Assembly: GCF_001642475.1 (NCBI RefSeq)
Contig: NW_019173957.1
Location: 248,001 to 312,000 of the forward strand
Direction: 5' to 3'
Source of the DNA: Fonsecaea monophora
Lineage: Eukaryota > Ascomycota > Eurotiomycetes > Chaetothyriales > Herpotrichiellaceae
Length of the DNA: 64,000 nucleotides
The notes below the pieces were generated by a model that was not told the DNA's origin, did no database searches, and worked only from the letters and a program-made list of their open reading frames with translations. Position numbers and translations under genes: made by a program. Position 1 is the stretch's first letter; each line of letters starts with the position of its first letter. Positions 11,492-22,622 of the stretch are shown in pieces.

Positions 11492-13785
11492 ATGGCTGAA
11501 AACTGGCAGGATATTGCCTCAAAGGCCCAAGCAGGCCTTTTAAACTCAATACCTCCCAAATGGCGTCTGCCCGAGCCGGTCGACCCGTCTGTGATGGACG
11601 TGCGTGGCATTCCGAGGGCCTGCGGACTGCTTACGGAGAAACAACTCTTGATCACCGAGCAGACGGCCAGTGAGCTCGTTCCCCAGCTGAGAGACGGCAA
11701 GCTGTCCTCTGTCGAAGTGACCGAGGCCTTTTGCGCAAGGGCCGCAATTGCACATCAGTGTGTGAGTGCCTCTGAAGCCTCCTTTCATAGTCTGTCGGCC
11801 ACGGATCCGGTCTACCTGATGTCGAGGTGGGGATTGAGAGCCGTTGTTGTTGACGGCTTCTTTTCAGGTGAACTGCCTGACAGCATTCTTCCCCGATGAG
11901 GCTCTTGCACGAGCAAAAGAACTCGACGACATCCTCGCAAAGACGGGCGTCCCGGTTGGGCCCTTGCACGGGTTACCCGTGGGTATCAAGGACATCTTCC
12001 ACATGAAGGACAAGAACCTGACCATGGGCTACCTGGCATGGCATAACAACCGGTGCACGTACGATGCGTCAATCATACAGATGCTGAGAAATGCGGGAGG
12101 TGAGCAGTTCCGAGCGCCTTTTTTTTTCTGTCTCTACAAACCCTACTTGCCTTGACATACTAATCGCCTCCGCCGCGCGTGTGTCTGGGCCACAGCTGTC
12201 TTCTTCGTGCGCACCACCATGCCGCAGACAGGCATGTTCCTCGAAACCTGGAGCAACCTCTGGGGCCGTACCATGAACCCTTTCAACAGGCACTTCTCTG
12301 CGGGCGGCTCTTCTGGGGGTGATGGAAGTCTCGTGGCCATGCGAGGCGCGCCGTTCTGCCCATCGACCGATATTGGCGGCAGCATCCGCGCCCCGGGCAC
12401 CTTCAACGGATTGTACGCCATGCGACCGACGGCCGACAGAACGGCCAAGAGGGGCATGGGCACACCCGCTCCTGGTCAGATCTCTATCAAGGTCTCCTCG
12501 GGCCCCAATTGCTACAGCATGGCCGACGTCAAACTCGTGGCCGAGATCCTCCTCACCCACCACGGCCTGCCCTTTGAACCTACCGCCGTGCGCATGCCCT
12601 GGCAACAGCTCCCCGCGAAGACGGAGAAGCTCTGTATCGGGTTGCTGGCCACGGATGGATGTGTGACTCCGCAGCCGCCGATTGCGAGGGCGCTAGAGGA
12701 GACCGCGGCAAACCTGCGCGCGGCCGGTCACGAAGGTATGCATTATTGATTCATTATTGATCCATACCCAGCACCACCAGTCTGCGCCACGCGCCCTTCT
12801 GGTCACGAAAACAGAAAAAGCGAATCATGCTCGTTCTGACGCAAAAGGGGGGGTGTACATAGTGATCGAATTCCAACCACCGTTTGACTGTTGGGAAGTC
12901 GCACAGGCCACGGTTCGTATTTCTCGCCCCGTATCTCGTTTCAGTCCCTTGCTCCTGGGAGCCTCACACTATTCCCCAGCAACGGACTTGTTTAACTAAC
13001 TATCCGGGAAACGAATAGTGGCGGCTGTGGTTCCAGACGGGGGCGAAAGAGACGTTGGACCTGGTCGCGTCGTCGGGCGAACCGCTCTATCCGACCTTCA
13101 AGTGGTATCTCGAGACGTTTAACATCCAGCCGTTGACCGTGCCGGAACTGTTCAAGGTAATACCCAAGACGTCCCTAGCTCGTGTGCTCACACATGCTCG
13201 CTCCCATTTTATCACCCTCCACACAACCCCCCAGCCCTAACCCCAACCCCAACCCTATCCTGCCCCATTTGAGCCGAGTTGAGTTGAGTTGGTTTGAGTT
13301 GAATTGAGGAGAAACGAAGCACATCACTAACTCCTTTCCCCACCCATGGGTTGGGATTGACCTTTTTTTTCCAGCTCAACACCAAACAAGCAGAATGGAA
13401 ATACCAATTCGCCGCGGCGTGGCACGCCACCGCGTCGCGCACCCGCTCCGGCCGCCCGATCGACTGCCTGCTCTGCCCGTGCGCCCCGTCGGCGAGCTTC
13501 CCCCACGGCTTCCCCGTCTGGTGGGGATACTTCAGCCTGTGGAACCTGCTCGACTACCCGAGCATCGTGCTGCCGCTGAAGAAGATGCGGGTCGACCGCG
13601 ACAAGGACCGCAAAGATGTCGGGTACACGCCCCGCGACAACGTCTTTGACCGCATGAATTGGGAGGTCTACGATCCCGAGAGGTGGGCGAATCTGCCCGT
13701 CACGGTGCAGCTGGTCAGACCGCAGTTTGGGGACGAGGAACTCATCGCGGTCGCTGAGGTGGTTGATCAGGTTTGTAATTCGTGA
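11492..13785 (+). CDS. Amidase-signature family amidase
   Basis: Six exons (11492-11761, 11868-12099, 12196-12735, 12863-12912, 13019-13156, 13375-13785) give 546 residues, the usual size of fungal acetamidase/FAAH-like enzymes. The Ser-cisSer-Lys triad is visible: Lys131 in GLPVGIKDIF, cis-Ser206 in AGGSSGGDGS and nucleophile Ser230 in STDIGGSIRAPG. It hydrolyses a carboxamide to acid plus ammonia or amine; the substrate cannot be named from sequence. No signal peptide is seen, so it is probably cytosolic. All five junctions hold phase; intron 5 (218 bp) is the longest and contains a telomere-like CCCTAA/CCCCAA tract. The neighbouring gene is an amine oxidase fusion, so the pair may serve nitrogen scavenging (inference). 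Confidence 0.93.
13235..13260. repeat. Short telomere-like C-rich tract inside an intron
   Basis: A run of CCCTAA, CCCCAA, CCCCAA and CCCTAT units sits in intron 5 of the amidase gene. It resembles degenerate fungal telomere repeat (TTAGGG complement) but is only about four units long. Confidence 0.5.
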
Positions 13786-14827
13786 TCCTCCCTCTTAATC
13801 ACCAGAGATGACTCTTCTGGGACGGGCGGTGTATTGCCTTGCACTGCGTTGCATTGCGTTGCTGGTCCTGAACCCCTTTCCTGTGGCGAAAACGAAAAGG
13901 GTATGTCGATATATCCATCCATACATCTATATATCTATAGAGTCTTCTGCGGTTTATCATTGTTAGTGTACTGGTGTGGCTTTAGCATTGGAGATCCCCT
14001 CCTTGCGTTTACCACCGGCACCAGGAAAGTAGAGGAGGGCGAATAGAACAGAACATGATGATGATAATAAACGCGAACGCTGAATCTATACTCTTGTCAC
14101 ATCAAATCAGATCATATCGCATCACATCATACCCCATACAAACATACATACATACTCTATGACACAGATAGCCCTCCTTCCTCACTTCTTACACAACGTC
14201 CAGAAACGGCAAGCATTCTCATGCATAATTATCACCTAGTTACCTAGGTAGCTTGCAGGGTAGGTCTGGTGGATCTCCACAGCATCGCCATTCATCACCG
14301 CGCTTCAACTTCCCCATGATACAACCAAATCAGGAAGGTCGGGGAAAAATCCCCCTCTCCCTCTCTCCCAATCAACGATGCCAAACTCTCTTGCCCGATC
14401 AGGGCCCCGACCACCGTTGGGTAAGAAAGTCGCTCGTATTTTCCACCGGAGAGTAGTTGAGAGGTATGTCAGAACTACGAAGGAGATGCACATCTCCGCA
14501 CGCGGCCGTACACCGTACCTCGTATGGTGGGTACGAGGCGCAGGTCTGCGGTGTTGGCAGGGCGTGGTGCTCAGCTTTTGATTTGATTCTCGACACTTAA
14601 TACATACCTATATGTATGTGTAGTGGGCTGACCTTGGTGGGTGAGCCAGGAAGGAATCAAGCAAGCAAGCAAGACTGACTCTCTCCGCGGTCGTCGAAAT
14701 CCGAGGATCGACAATACATATATTCCAGAGTCCGTCGTAAGTGGAGAGCTGCGATATCTTGAATCAACAGGCCAAGGACGAGTCGATAACGGCGTGAAGG
14801 GAAAAAAAATTCCTTCAACCAAGAACA
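13786..14827. other. Intergenic, low-complexity tracts, no gene seen
   Basis: The 1.04 kb contains ATATCTATAT-type tracts near 13910-13940, CATACATACATA repeats near 14145 and AAGC repeats near 14660. Small open frames here are unsupported. The proximal part should be the promoter of the RidA-amine oxidase gene. Confidence 0.55.
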
Positions 14828-16694
14828 ATGTCGCCTGATCCAAAGACGTCGCCGAGCGTGCAAACACTCGACCCTCACAAGACTTTCGACTCTCGTCCGA
14901 TATTCTCCCACGTCGCCACGTCCAGCGGACCATGCCGTATCGTCGCCACGGCCGGGCAAGTCGGCGCCGACCACAACCGCGTCGTGCCCCAGGATATTGA
15001 CGAGCAGATAGCCCTAGCCATGAAGAATCTGGGCCGCTGTCTCGAGGCTGCTGGTGCCAAAGTGACCGACGTGTTCAAGTTGGTGTACTACATCGTCGAC
15101 TACGACCCCGCGCACCGTCGGCATACTAAGCACCTCAAGGCGTTCCTGAATGGCCATCGGCCTGCTACGACGCTGGTGCCCGTCCCCGCCCTGGCGGACC
15201 CCGAGTTCAAGTTCGAGATCGAGGCGTATGCTGCTGTCCGACAGGAACGATTGACGAGCGTGGAGGTGGTGGTAGTGGGAGCTGGTCTCAGCGGTCTGCA
15301 GGCAGCCTATGATCTGCAAAAGGCCGGAGTGTCGTGCGCTGTTGTTGAGGCCCGCGATCGCGTGGGTGGCAAGACTTGGTCCGTTGACCCGTTGGGCCAG
15401 GAAAAATTCATCGACGTCGGGGCCGCTTGGATCAACGACACGAATCAAGCAAAGGCGTATGCTCTGGCAAAGTCCCTCGGTCTGGGACTTGTGGTTCAAA
15501 ACACCGTGGGCCACATCATCCAGGAGGATCTCAGCGGTGGTACAGGATTGTTTCCCTATGGCGGAACACCTACCAACGCGCCCGAATTGAACGGGATCGA
15601 AAACATGGTTTACATCCGCGAACTCTTTGAGAAACTGTGCCAACAGGTCGATATTCGGGACCCTGTCGGCTCAAGCGGACGCTTTGACTCCATGACCTTG
15701 GAAGAATGGTGCAAGTCGGAGACTCAATCGGAGACGGCGCTTGCCAGTGTCAAGTTGTGGACTCGAGCAATGCTCGGCCTAGAGCCGTCTGAGATCAGTG
15801 CACTGTATTTCTTGGATTACTGCAAGAGCGGCGGCGGACTGCTCCAGATGAGATCCGATTTTAAGGATGGCGGGCAGTATCTCAGGTTTCACAGAGGTAA
15901 GCTATGCAGATGTGAGCAATCGACTGAGGAATGCACTTACACTCAGGCCAATAGGGACCCAATCATTGTCACTCGGTCTGGCGGGTCTGATGAAGCCAGG
16001 TTCAATCATCCTAAACTCACCTGTCCGGCACATATCACAAAGCCCTGACGGAATCTATGTGTCGGCAGGTAGGGGAGACTTCAAGTGTCAACGGGTCATT
16101 GTCTCTGTGCCGACAGTTCTTTACAAGGAGATCGCCTTTGACCCACCTTTGCCCGCGGCCAAGGTCGAACTCGGGAAGCACAATGTACACGGGTATACAT
16201 TGAAGGTCTTGGTCATGTACTCGGAGCCTTGGTGGCGCAAGAAAGGCTTGTCCGGTGCCATCATGTCCTTCATAGGGCCTATCACCACGTGCCGGGACTC
16301 CAGTACCGATGAAAAGGGACAGTTCTCGCTGACTTGCTTTACCAATGGCGATTTCGGCCGCAAGGGATCCCTCCTCTCGCAGCAAGATAGATTCAGCGCC
16401 ATACTGGCTCACATCAAGCGCGTCTTCGGCCCGTATGTTGACGTGCCGGAGCCGCTGGCCGTGACAGAACATGAATGGGCAAGTGATCAATGGGCGCAAG
16501 GCTGTCCGTGTCCTGCTGCACCACCGGGAATCATGACCAAGTACAACCACGCGCTGAGGACGACTCATGGAAAAGTGCATTTCGTGGGCACCGAGACTGC
16601 TTATGAATGGAAAGGATATATGGATGGTGCGCTGCGGTCTGGCGAACGAGGAGCAAAGGAGGTAATTGAGGCTCTGAGGAGGGCGAAGCTGTGA
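14828..16694 (+). CDS. RidA (YjgF) domain fused to flavin monoamine oxidase
   Basis: Two exons, 14828-15896 and 15955-16694, give 602 residues. Residues about 15-140 are a complete RidA/YER057c/UK114 fold (TAGQVGAD, NLGRCLEAAGA, VYYIVDYDP, FKFEIEAYAAV). The Arg that in E. coli RidA (Arg105) binds the imine carboxylate is replaced by Ala121, so imine deaminase activity is unlikely. A dinucleotide-binding motif VVVGAGLSGLQAA (from residue 147) opens a full monoamine-oxidase module, with VVEARDRVGGKTWS, then WAQGCPCPAAPPG, in which Cys540 matches the MAO cysteine that holds FAD covalently, and the closing FVGTETAYEWKGYMDGAL. It should oxidise an amine to imine/aldehyde with peroxide release. The single frame runs through both domains without a splice site between them, so the fusion is real in this sequence. 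Confidence 0.93.
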
Positions 16695-17475
16695 GTTAGG
16701 CTGGACATTGACTGTGGCGCATGGTGGGCATCCATGAATTGTCACCATCTCGCATCAGCTGCCTTCGAATTCTCTCTCTGTTGCCTCGCTGTATCCTCTG
16801 TCAATGCAGTCCTCTTCTTGATCTCGTCAATTGTTTGTTCCCTTTCCTCGTCTTCTGGGGCGGTGAGTAGCATTTGCTCAGAATGAGAACGAGTACGAGT
16901 ATGTCGGCGCTGCCAACCTCGCCTGGCTCTTGCTTCACAGTACGGAGAATCGAGTGGTAATAATACATGTTGTGAACCCAGTTCAGGATCGGCCCCCATG
17001 TGCTGCCAGTGATGATGCCAGGTGTTCATTGCTTACCTCTTGGCGACCTCCTATTGGTGGCGGCTGCTTCAGGGGCTCGAGGGCTGCCCTGGCTTGCTGC
17101 CTTGGCCTTAAATGACTGGAACTATTAGGGGGCCTCGGTGCCTAGAGATCGATCCATTGGGCGCCCGTTGGGCAAGGGCGCCTTAACCGGACTCCGCCAT
17201 TAGCGCAGTAGAGTTGAAGGTTGGAACCCTGCCCGCAATGTCCTGCGCGTGCTTGTGTTGCTCCTTTGCCCAATACGGTCTCTTGTATTTTCTGACGCCC
17301 ACTCCCACTCCCTATTTTTGTCCGATGCTCATACTCTTCTTCTAAAGACACTCGTTTTTGTTCTTTGCCCTTTTAATCTGCTACTTTTCTGTGGTTCTGC
17401 GGCCGTTCTTCTCCCCGGAATATACCAGGAACCTGTGACCTCTATCTTTCTCTCACCGCGAGTGCCAGCGACAAG
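16695..17475. other. Intergenic, presumed promoter of the DUF2231 gene
   Basis: The last 200 bases are rich in pyrimidine tracts (for example around 17340-17420), common in fungal 5' leaders. No gene or RNA is recognised in the 781 bp. Confidence 0.5.
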
Positions 17476-18216
17476 ATGAGCTACTATACTCAGCTCCAGG
17501 GCAAATTCGCCCACAAGGTCGGCGAGCCTGTTCCTGAATTCAACACTGAGTATGTACTTTAATCTGCCATTCTCTTCAACTTTGGGGTGTAGAGGTGGTC
17601 GACAGCTGCCGCTGGCTTGGACCACCTCCGCCATTGGCATGTCTTCAGCACTGACCGCTTTGTTCACAGATTCCCCGCCCACCCAGGCCTCGTCCACTTT
17701 CCCATCGCCTTCAACGTCCTCTCCTGGGGCCTTGACATTTTGTATGCTCTGACTACCATCTATGTCAAGCCGGCCTTCCTCACCACACGCTTCGGGTCCC
17801 CCGCGACCCTTTTGGACATCACTCGCGTATCCTACTTCCTCTTGTGCGCGGGCCTGATCACCACTGTGCCTGCAATCATGTCTGGCAACATCCAGCTGGT
17901 CGGCATGATCAAGAAGAACGGCGGGCCATGGGAAAAAGATGCGCAGGGAAAGCAGAAGAGCACAATGGTGCCACGGATCAAGGCAACAATCACACACGCC
18001 GTCATGAACGATTTGGTGTTTGTGGTCAACCTCTACAGCTGGTACTTGAGAAAGGACAAGGAGGGGGCCATCAACTTGGGCAAGACACCTACCCAGACCA
18101 ACCTTCTCATCAGCGTGGTGTTACTGCCAGCCTTGATCGCCTCGGCAAAGATCGGCGGCACTCTCGTGTTCAACCACGGTGTTGGCTTGAACCTTGGCCG
18201 GAAGAAATTCGACTAA
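17476..18216 (+). CDS. DUF2231-type membrane protein
   Basis: Exons 17476-17549 and 17670-18216 (120 bp intron) encode 206 residues. The second exon opens with FPAHPGLVHFPIAFNVL, the diagnostic HP.LVHFP start of DUF2231, followed by three further hydrophobic segments (about residues 75-95, 120-140 and 165-190), for four predicted membrane helices. Conserved histidines in the HPGLVHF and THAVMND segments are the type that could bind haem or metal, but no biochemical role is established for the family. The protein probably sits in an internal or plasma membrane. The start ATG follows a CAAG context and is the first ATG in frame. Confidence 0.85.
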
Positions 18217-19127
18217 GTGCTCAATAGGAAGAGCGGCTTCTGCGTGAAGTGGGGAGCCAGAGGGCCATTGCAGGAACACTGAAAGATGGGGGCCAAAGCT
18301 CCGTGGGTTACGGTGATGGAAAAGAGTTCTAGGCGATGCAGGATGTAGCTTATGGATGGCGAACAAAAACTAAGCGGGTGATGGCAATGTTTTATGAATC
18401 TGAGGGTACATCTTGTCGTGGGAAGGGGGACCATTTTACTTGTGGCTGGCAGGGGCAAAGGTAGAATGATAGAGGTATTTGGACAACTTTGCTGTGTTTT
18501 AATAATGCAAACGGGTCACACAATGACACGATCCTACGACCTAGTGTTTGAATATCTCCTCGTATGCTGAGCTGTGAACGACTCTTGGCCCACGACCTGT
18601 TCGACAATACGTGTTTCAATGGACATTTTTGACCACCACAGACCCATGAGGAACCCTCAAAGGGATACGCGGATCAATTACTAGATCGACTGCATGGTTG
18701 ACTATTGATAGCCACTCGATAAAAGCTTCGCCCGTTTTAAATCTGCTTGGCGTTTGAACCACCTTGAAGCGAACTTGATCGTTCCTGGAGGGAAAACGGG
18801 CTTCTAACGCTCCCTTTGTGGGGGAAGAATACCTAGACAAGAGACCAGTACAGCACATGTACACGTTCTTTACTCTTTTTTCTCCGGTCCGGAGACGCCC
18901 AGCAAAGAGGGTTGTCTGCAATCTCGGGATCCATCGCAGGTCCGCGTCATGCCTTCATCATCAGCAACCAATCAACTCATCAGCGAGCACCTGATTCCGC
19001 GATCCTCGTTAGAAGTTCCTCTCATCGCAAAGTCACCACCGGCACCCATTCAGATCAAATCCACACCGTAGCGAGAAACAAGGAGGAGATATAGATCTTT
19101 CCTGTTTCTCCCTGACCTGCAAAGGCC
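18217..19127. other. Intergenic, no gene seen
   Basis: The 911 bp joins the 3' side of the DUF2231 gene to the promoter of the dioxygenase gene. A 101-codon minus-strand frame at 18616-18921 has no family signal or splice context. Confidence 0.55.
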
Positions 19128-20108
19128 ATGGGCGAACAGGGAGACGATTCCCCATGTCCTCCGCCCCCAGGGCCCCCACCGCTATTGTCGGATGGCCAAT
19201 TGCTTCACCTCGCGCAACAAGGCTGGCTATCTCTCCCACTATCGGAGACGCTGGCGGCCACGACTGCAGACCTATTCACCAGCTCTACACGGTTCTTTCA
19301 GCTGCCGGACCGGGAAAAGACGGCGCTGTATCCCTCCAAGTCCGGGACCGAGTTTGGCTATTACACTGTCCCTAATGAGAAAGAATATATCACGTTCCGG
19401 TGTCGTGTGCACTCGGGTTACGAGTCTAGATTGCCACGGTCGCAATTATCCATGGTACAGACGCTTGAAGACAATGCCGCTAGAGCGTGGCGAGAAGGTG
19501 CACTTCTGCTATGGCGCATTCTGTGCGATATCACCAGCTGGTCTGATCTAGACGTGTCGATATGGAACGACATCCTCGATGGCACCCAGACCATGGCAGA
19601 GTCTGAGAAACAAATGCCATATACGCTACTGCGTCTGTTTCGTTACTTGCCAGGCACTGGATTCGCTGAACAGCACACCGACTTAGGGTTGTTGACCATC
19701 TGCATAGGTGACGGTGGTGGTCTTGAAGTCTTGGATCGGCTCAACTCCACGGACGAGAACCCTATCTGGATTGACAGCGGGACAAACCCACGTACGGTGA
19801 CGATCCTGGTCGGGCAGACACTCAAGGCGTTGTCGGATGGAATGCTGAGCCCTGGTATACACCGCGTCGTGGAGAATCCCAACGGTAGGAACAGCGTGGT
19901 CTTTGCGCTACGCCACTCCTCCAAGCATCCTGTTGACTTTGGTTTGTTTGGAGGACAAGGGCGCGTCAATGCAAGTGATTTGTGGAGATTTATCGACGTC
20001 GGCAAGGTCAACATCAACACCGTGAGGGAAAGGAGAGACGAGCAGAGAGCCAAGTACGAAGCCGAGATGTCAATAGGAGGGGATCGTCGGGAATGCGACG
20101 CAGGATGA
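19128..20108 (+). CDS. 2-oxoglutarate/Fe(II) dioxygenase, isopenicillin N synthase-like
   Basis: A single exon of 326 residues. The iron triad is HTD at His183/Asp185 (FAEQHTDLGLLT) and His245 (SPGIHRVV), and the 2-oxoglutarate anchor is Arg254-x-Ser256 (GRNSVVFAL), all correctly spaced. The N-terminal DIOX_N part is short and begins with a Pro-rich leader. Family members hydroxylate or desaturate small molecules, and members are common in secondary metabolism and catabolism; the substrate is unknown. It ends only 33 bp from the convergent DJ-1-like gene, so their 3' UTRs must overlap. No signal peptide is seen, so a cytosolic location is expected. Confidence 0.9.
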   Translation: MGEQGDDSPCPPPPGPPPLLSDGQLLHLAQQGWLSLPLSETLAATTADLFTSSTRFFQLPDREKTALYPSKSGTEFGYYTVPNEKEYITFRCRVHSGYESRLPRSQLSMVQTLEDNAARAWREGALLLWRILCDITSWSDLDVSIWNDILDGTQTMAESEKQMPYTLLRLFRYLPGTGFAEQHTDLGLLTICIGDGGGLEVLDRLNSTDENPIWIDSGTNPRTVTILVGQTLKALSDGMLSPGIHRVVENPNGRNSVVFALRHSSKHPVDFGLFGGQGRVNASDLWRFIDVGKVNINTVRERRDEQRAKYEAEMSIGGDRRECDAG

Positions 20109-20140
20109 GGCTAATACTTGAAGTTCTGGTTGTCGACAAG

Positions 20141-21047
20141 TTAAGCCAAGTGATTAATCCCTTTGACGAGGATGACTGCCCTCTTCGCAAGAGCTTCTGC
20201 ATCAGGTGGATACCTCGCCGACAAGTAATTATATATTGGATCCTCGACAGCAAAACTTTGTCCTGGTCAGTAAACCACAGCGGAAGAATCTGTTAACCTT
20301 GAACATTCACTTACGGACCCAAGCTCCAGCTGTTCTTGAATTGCGCCCTGTCTCCCAACCTCTTCTTGACGATTTCCTCGACCGACTCCGTTCCCGCCCC
20401 GTAGGTTTTGTAGTAATCGCCCAGAAAGACCCTGGTGGCGTGATAGATGCCCTGCTCCATGTACGCGGGCAAGGCCGTGGTGACGGTGTCGTGGATCACG
20501 CTTCTCCCGTCGTGCCCCGTCGACAGGGCCAGCACCTGCACGCCGTGACAGATGGCCGCCAGCGCCTTGCGGGACGGTTTCCGCGTCTGCGGAAAATACC
20601 TCGCCAGGAGGTCGTGGACCCTCGCCGAGTCCAGGATCTGGCGCACCCGCTTCTCGTGGCCACCGGGGAGGAAGACGAGGTCGTACCCATCCAGGGTGAA
20701 CGACGGGTCCGTCCAGGCCAGCGGCCGCTGGAACGCTTCGCATGTGTTAGAGAGGTCGCGGTACGCGCGCTTCGCGGCCTTGGAAGCCCCGAGCACGGCG
20801 CCAGTCCAGCCCTTGAGCATCTTGTCGTCGCATTTGGGCGGGTTGCCGGACTCGGTAGCGAAGGAGACATCGAATCCGGCGTCCTTGAAGATTTTCCAGG
20901 GAATCGCGGCTTCTACAATGGATCAGTGAGATGTGAGCAAGTGGTCAAATCTGCGATTTAGCCGTGGAGACCTCAGCCAGCTGGTTGCCCCATACCTGTA
21001 GGGTCATGGCCGTCGTCTGCCATTAGGAATATAACCTTGGCTGCCAT
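20141..21047 (-). CDS. DJ-1/PfpI family protein, Hsp31-like
   Basis: Three exons, 21047-20996, 20912-20315 and 20255-20141 (introns 83 and 59 bp), give 254 residues. The catalytic elements of the Hsp31/DJ-1 class are visible: Glu18 (GHDPTEAAIPW), an FLPGGH loop and Cys139-His140 in the nucleophile elbow (AAICHGVQVL). Members act as glutathione-independent methylglyoxal/glyoxalase III enzymes or stress chaperones; a given fungal paralogue can also hydrate isocyanides or be inactive, so the exact reaction is open. The last exon starts at a weak AAAG acceptor, chosen because it alone continues the frame (LGPFAVEDP) to a natural stop; a stronger-looking CAG four to five bases upstream would stop early. 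Confidence 0.88.
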
Positions 21048-21312
21048 GGCTATTGTTCGTTCAATCTCACCACGAAACTAAACTAGACATGTAGAACTCG
21101 TGTGTCTCCTGGAGGGGGTTGAATAGGCGGCGGTGGTGGTGGTGCAGCTGCTGCCGCGAAGAGAGGTTGTTCCAAGTCAATGGAGATATCGAACCGGACA
21201 AGAACTTCGTAGTAGCCAAGTATCATGAACATCTACACTAACGGAGAGTAAGAACAAAGTCGAGTCAGCCCAAATCGATCAATCAGTCAGTCAGTCAGTT
21301 ACCTTCGTGTTC

Positions 21313-21560
21313 GTCGAGCCTCTAGCAGGCCAAAAAAAAGGCGCAGTCTGACAGAGGGTAGAACGCCCTCTCAGAATTGAGCTAGTCACTTAATAGCGAC
21401 GAGGCGGCCGCCAGATCAAATGCTATAGCCAATATTACTATCAAGGATAGAGAAGCCGTTATGCCTAACGAGGTCACGTTTGCGTCAACAATGAGCCACT
21501 CTCGTTGTTATTCCTCGTCAGACGGTGCGCACCCACTTGGATATCTTCGACAACCAGCCA
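21313..21560. repeat. Diverged tandem repeat, copy 1
   Basis: Aligns by eye with 21561-21795: shared landmarks in order are CGAGCCTCT/CGAACCTCT, GCGCAGTCTGA/GCACAGTCCGA, CGCCCTCT, CACTTAATAG/TACTCAATAG, GGCGGCC/GGCAGCC, CTCGTCAGAC and TCGACAACC/TTGACAACC. Many differences are C/T or G/A. Confidence 0.6.
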
Positions 21561-21795
21561 GGCGAACCTCTGGAAGAATCAAATGGCACAGTCCGATAGA
21601 CAGCGATTAGTCGCCCTCTGAGGGTTTTTAAGTAGTTACTCAATAGTGATCAGGCAGCCGTTGGACCAGATAGACCTGATATTATCGATGGGGATCGAGG
21701 TGCTATGATGGTTACCTTCATGTCAATAGTGAGTCGCTCCCCATTGATAATTTCTCGTCAGACTTATGCGGCTTATTTTTGACAACCGGGCCGGC
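21561..21795. repeat. Diverged tandem repeat, copy 2
   Basis: Directly adjacent to copy 1 at an offset of about 248 bp, so the two form a tandem duplication. The mutations relative to copy 1 include several transitions expected from repeat-induced point mutation. Confidence 0.6.
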
Positions 21796-22497
21796 TCATC
21801 GTGAATGTTTTTCTTGGCATCACATTCTCCCGTGCCTCTTGCTTATTCTTCGTCATCGCCGACGGCGTCTCGCACTAGCTGTTTGTCTCGTTCAAGCATG
21901 TCCTCGCCTAGGCCTCCCGTCGTCGGGCCTCACGTATAGCGTTATCAAAGTTTTGAATCCTCCCCATCGAGGACGAATTTCTCACGAAAAGGGTGTCCAA
22001 CGTGTTCTAGAACATCCGAATCTTGATCCAGGTCTCTCCAGACACGCCCTAGGTTCGAGGAGGATACAGTAGGGGACATCGATTGACTCTCTGACTGATC
22101 CAGTGGTCTGGCCTTCACCAACCAATGTTATTGCCATGTCACCCGGCGGCCCAATGTCAAGAGTGAATCAGTGACAATACTAGACGAGAATTCTATTCAT
22201 TCCTCAAGATATAGATCCTTGAATAGCCTGTGCCAGACCGTCACTCGCGGAGGTTCAGAGGTGACTTACGCTGTTGCCTAGCCCTTTCACTGGTGACGCC
22301 TCAACTGTCATTAGCTCGGTGTCGGAAACTTTTTGCCTCATCAACGGACGTTCTGAAGGGAAACAAGACCTCTTACACGCAACCCCCAGCAAGATGAGTT
22401 CGCAGGCCCAACTTCGACAGAAGCCAGATATTCTGTCCAATTTGACCCTCAACAAATTCGCCCAGAGTTCACACGAGGTCCTCCAAACACATATGCC

Positions 22498-22617
22498 GAC
22501 CAGGCGGCCGTCAGATCATGTAGAGCTAATATCATCGATAGCAATGGCGGTGCCATTATGCCTAGTGATAGTTACCTTTGAGTCAAGATTAGATCCCTCC
22601 TCATTGCCTTCTCATCA
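22498..22617. repeat. Diverged repeat, copy 3 (partial)
   Basis: Matches the middle of copy 2 by eye: GACCAGGCGGCCGT, GCTAATATCATCGAT, GTTACCTTTGAGTCAA and CCTCATTGCCTTCTCATCA. The flanks of the repeat are not recognisable. Confidence 0.45.
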
Positions 22618-22622
22618 CTGTG

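Larger units (their letters stand above)
21048..22622. other. Gene-free tract with diverged tandem repeats
   Basis: No gene is recognised in 1.57 kb. It contains three related but diverged copies of a sequence of about 120-250 bp (listed separately) and a short TCAG repeat near 21281. The first part should hold the promoter of the DJ-1-like gene. Confidence 0.6.

Noticed and set aside
18616..18921. 101-codon minus-strand ORF
   Set aside because: No domain, no splice context and located in an intergenic promoter region.
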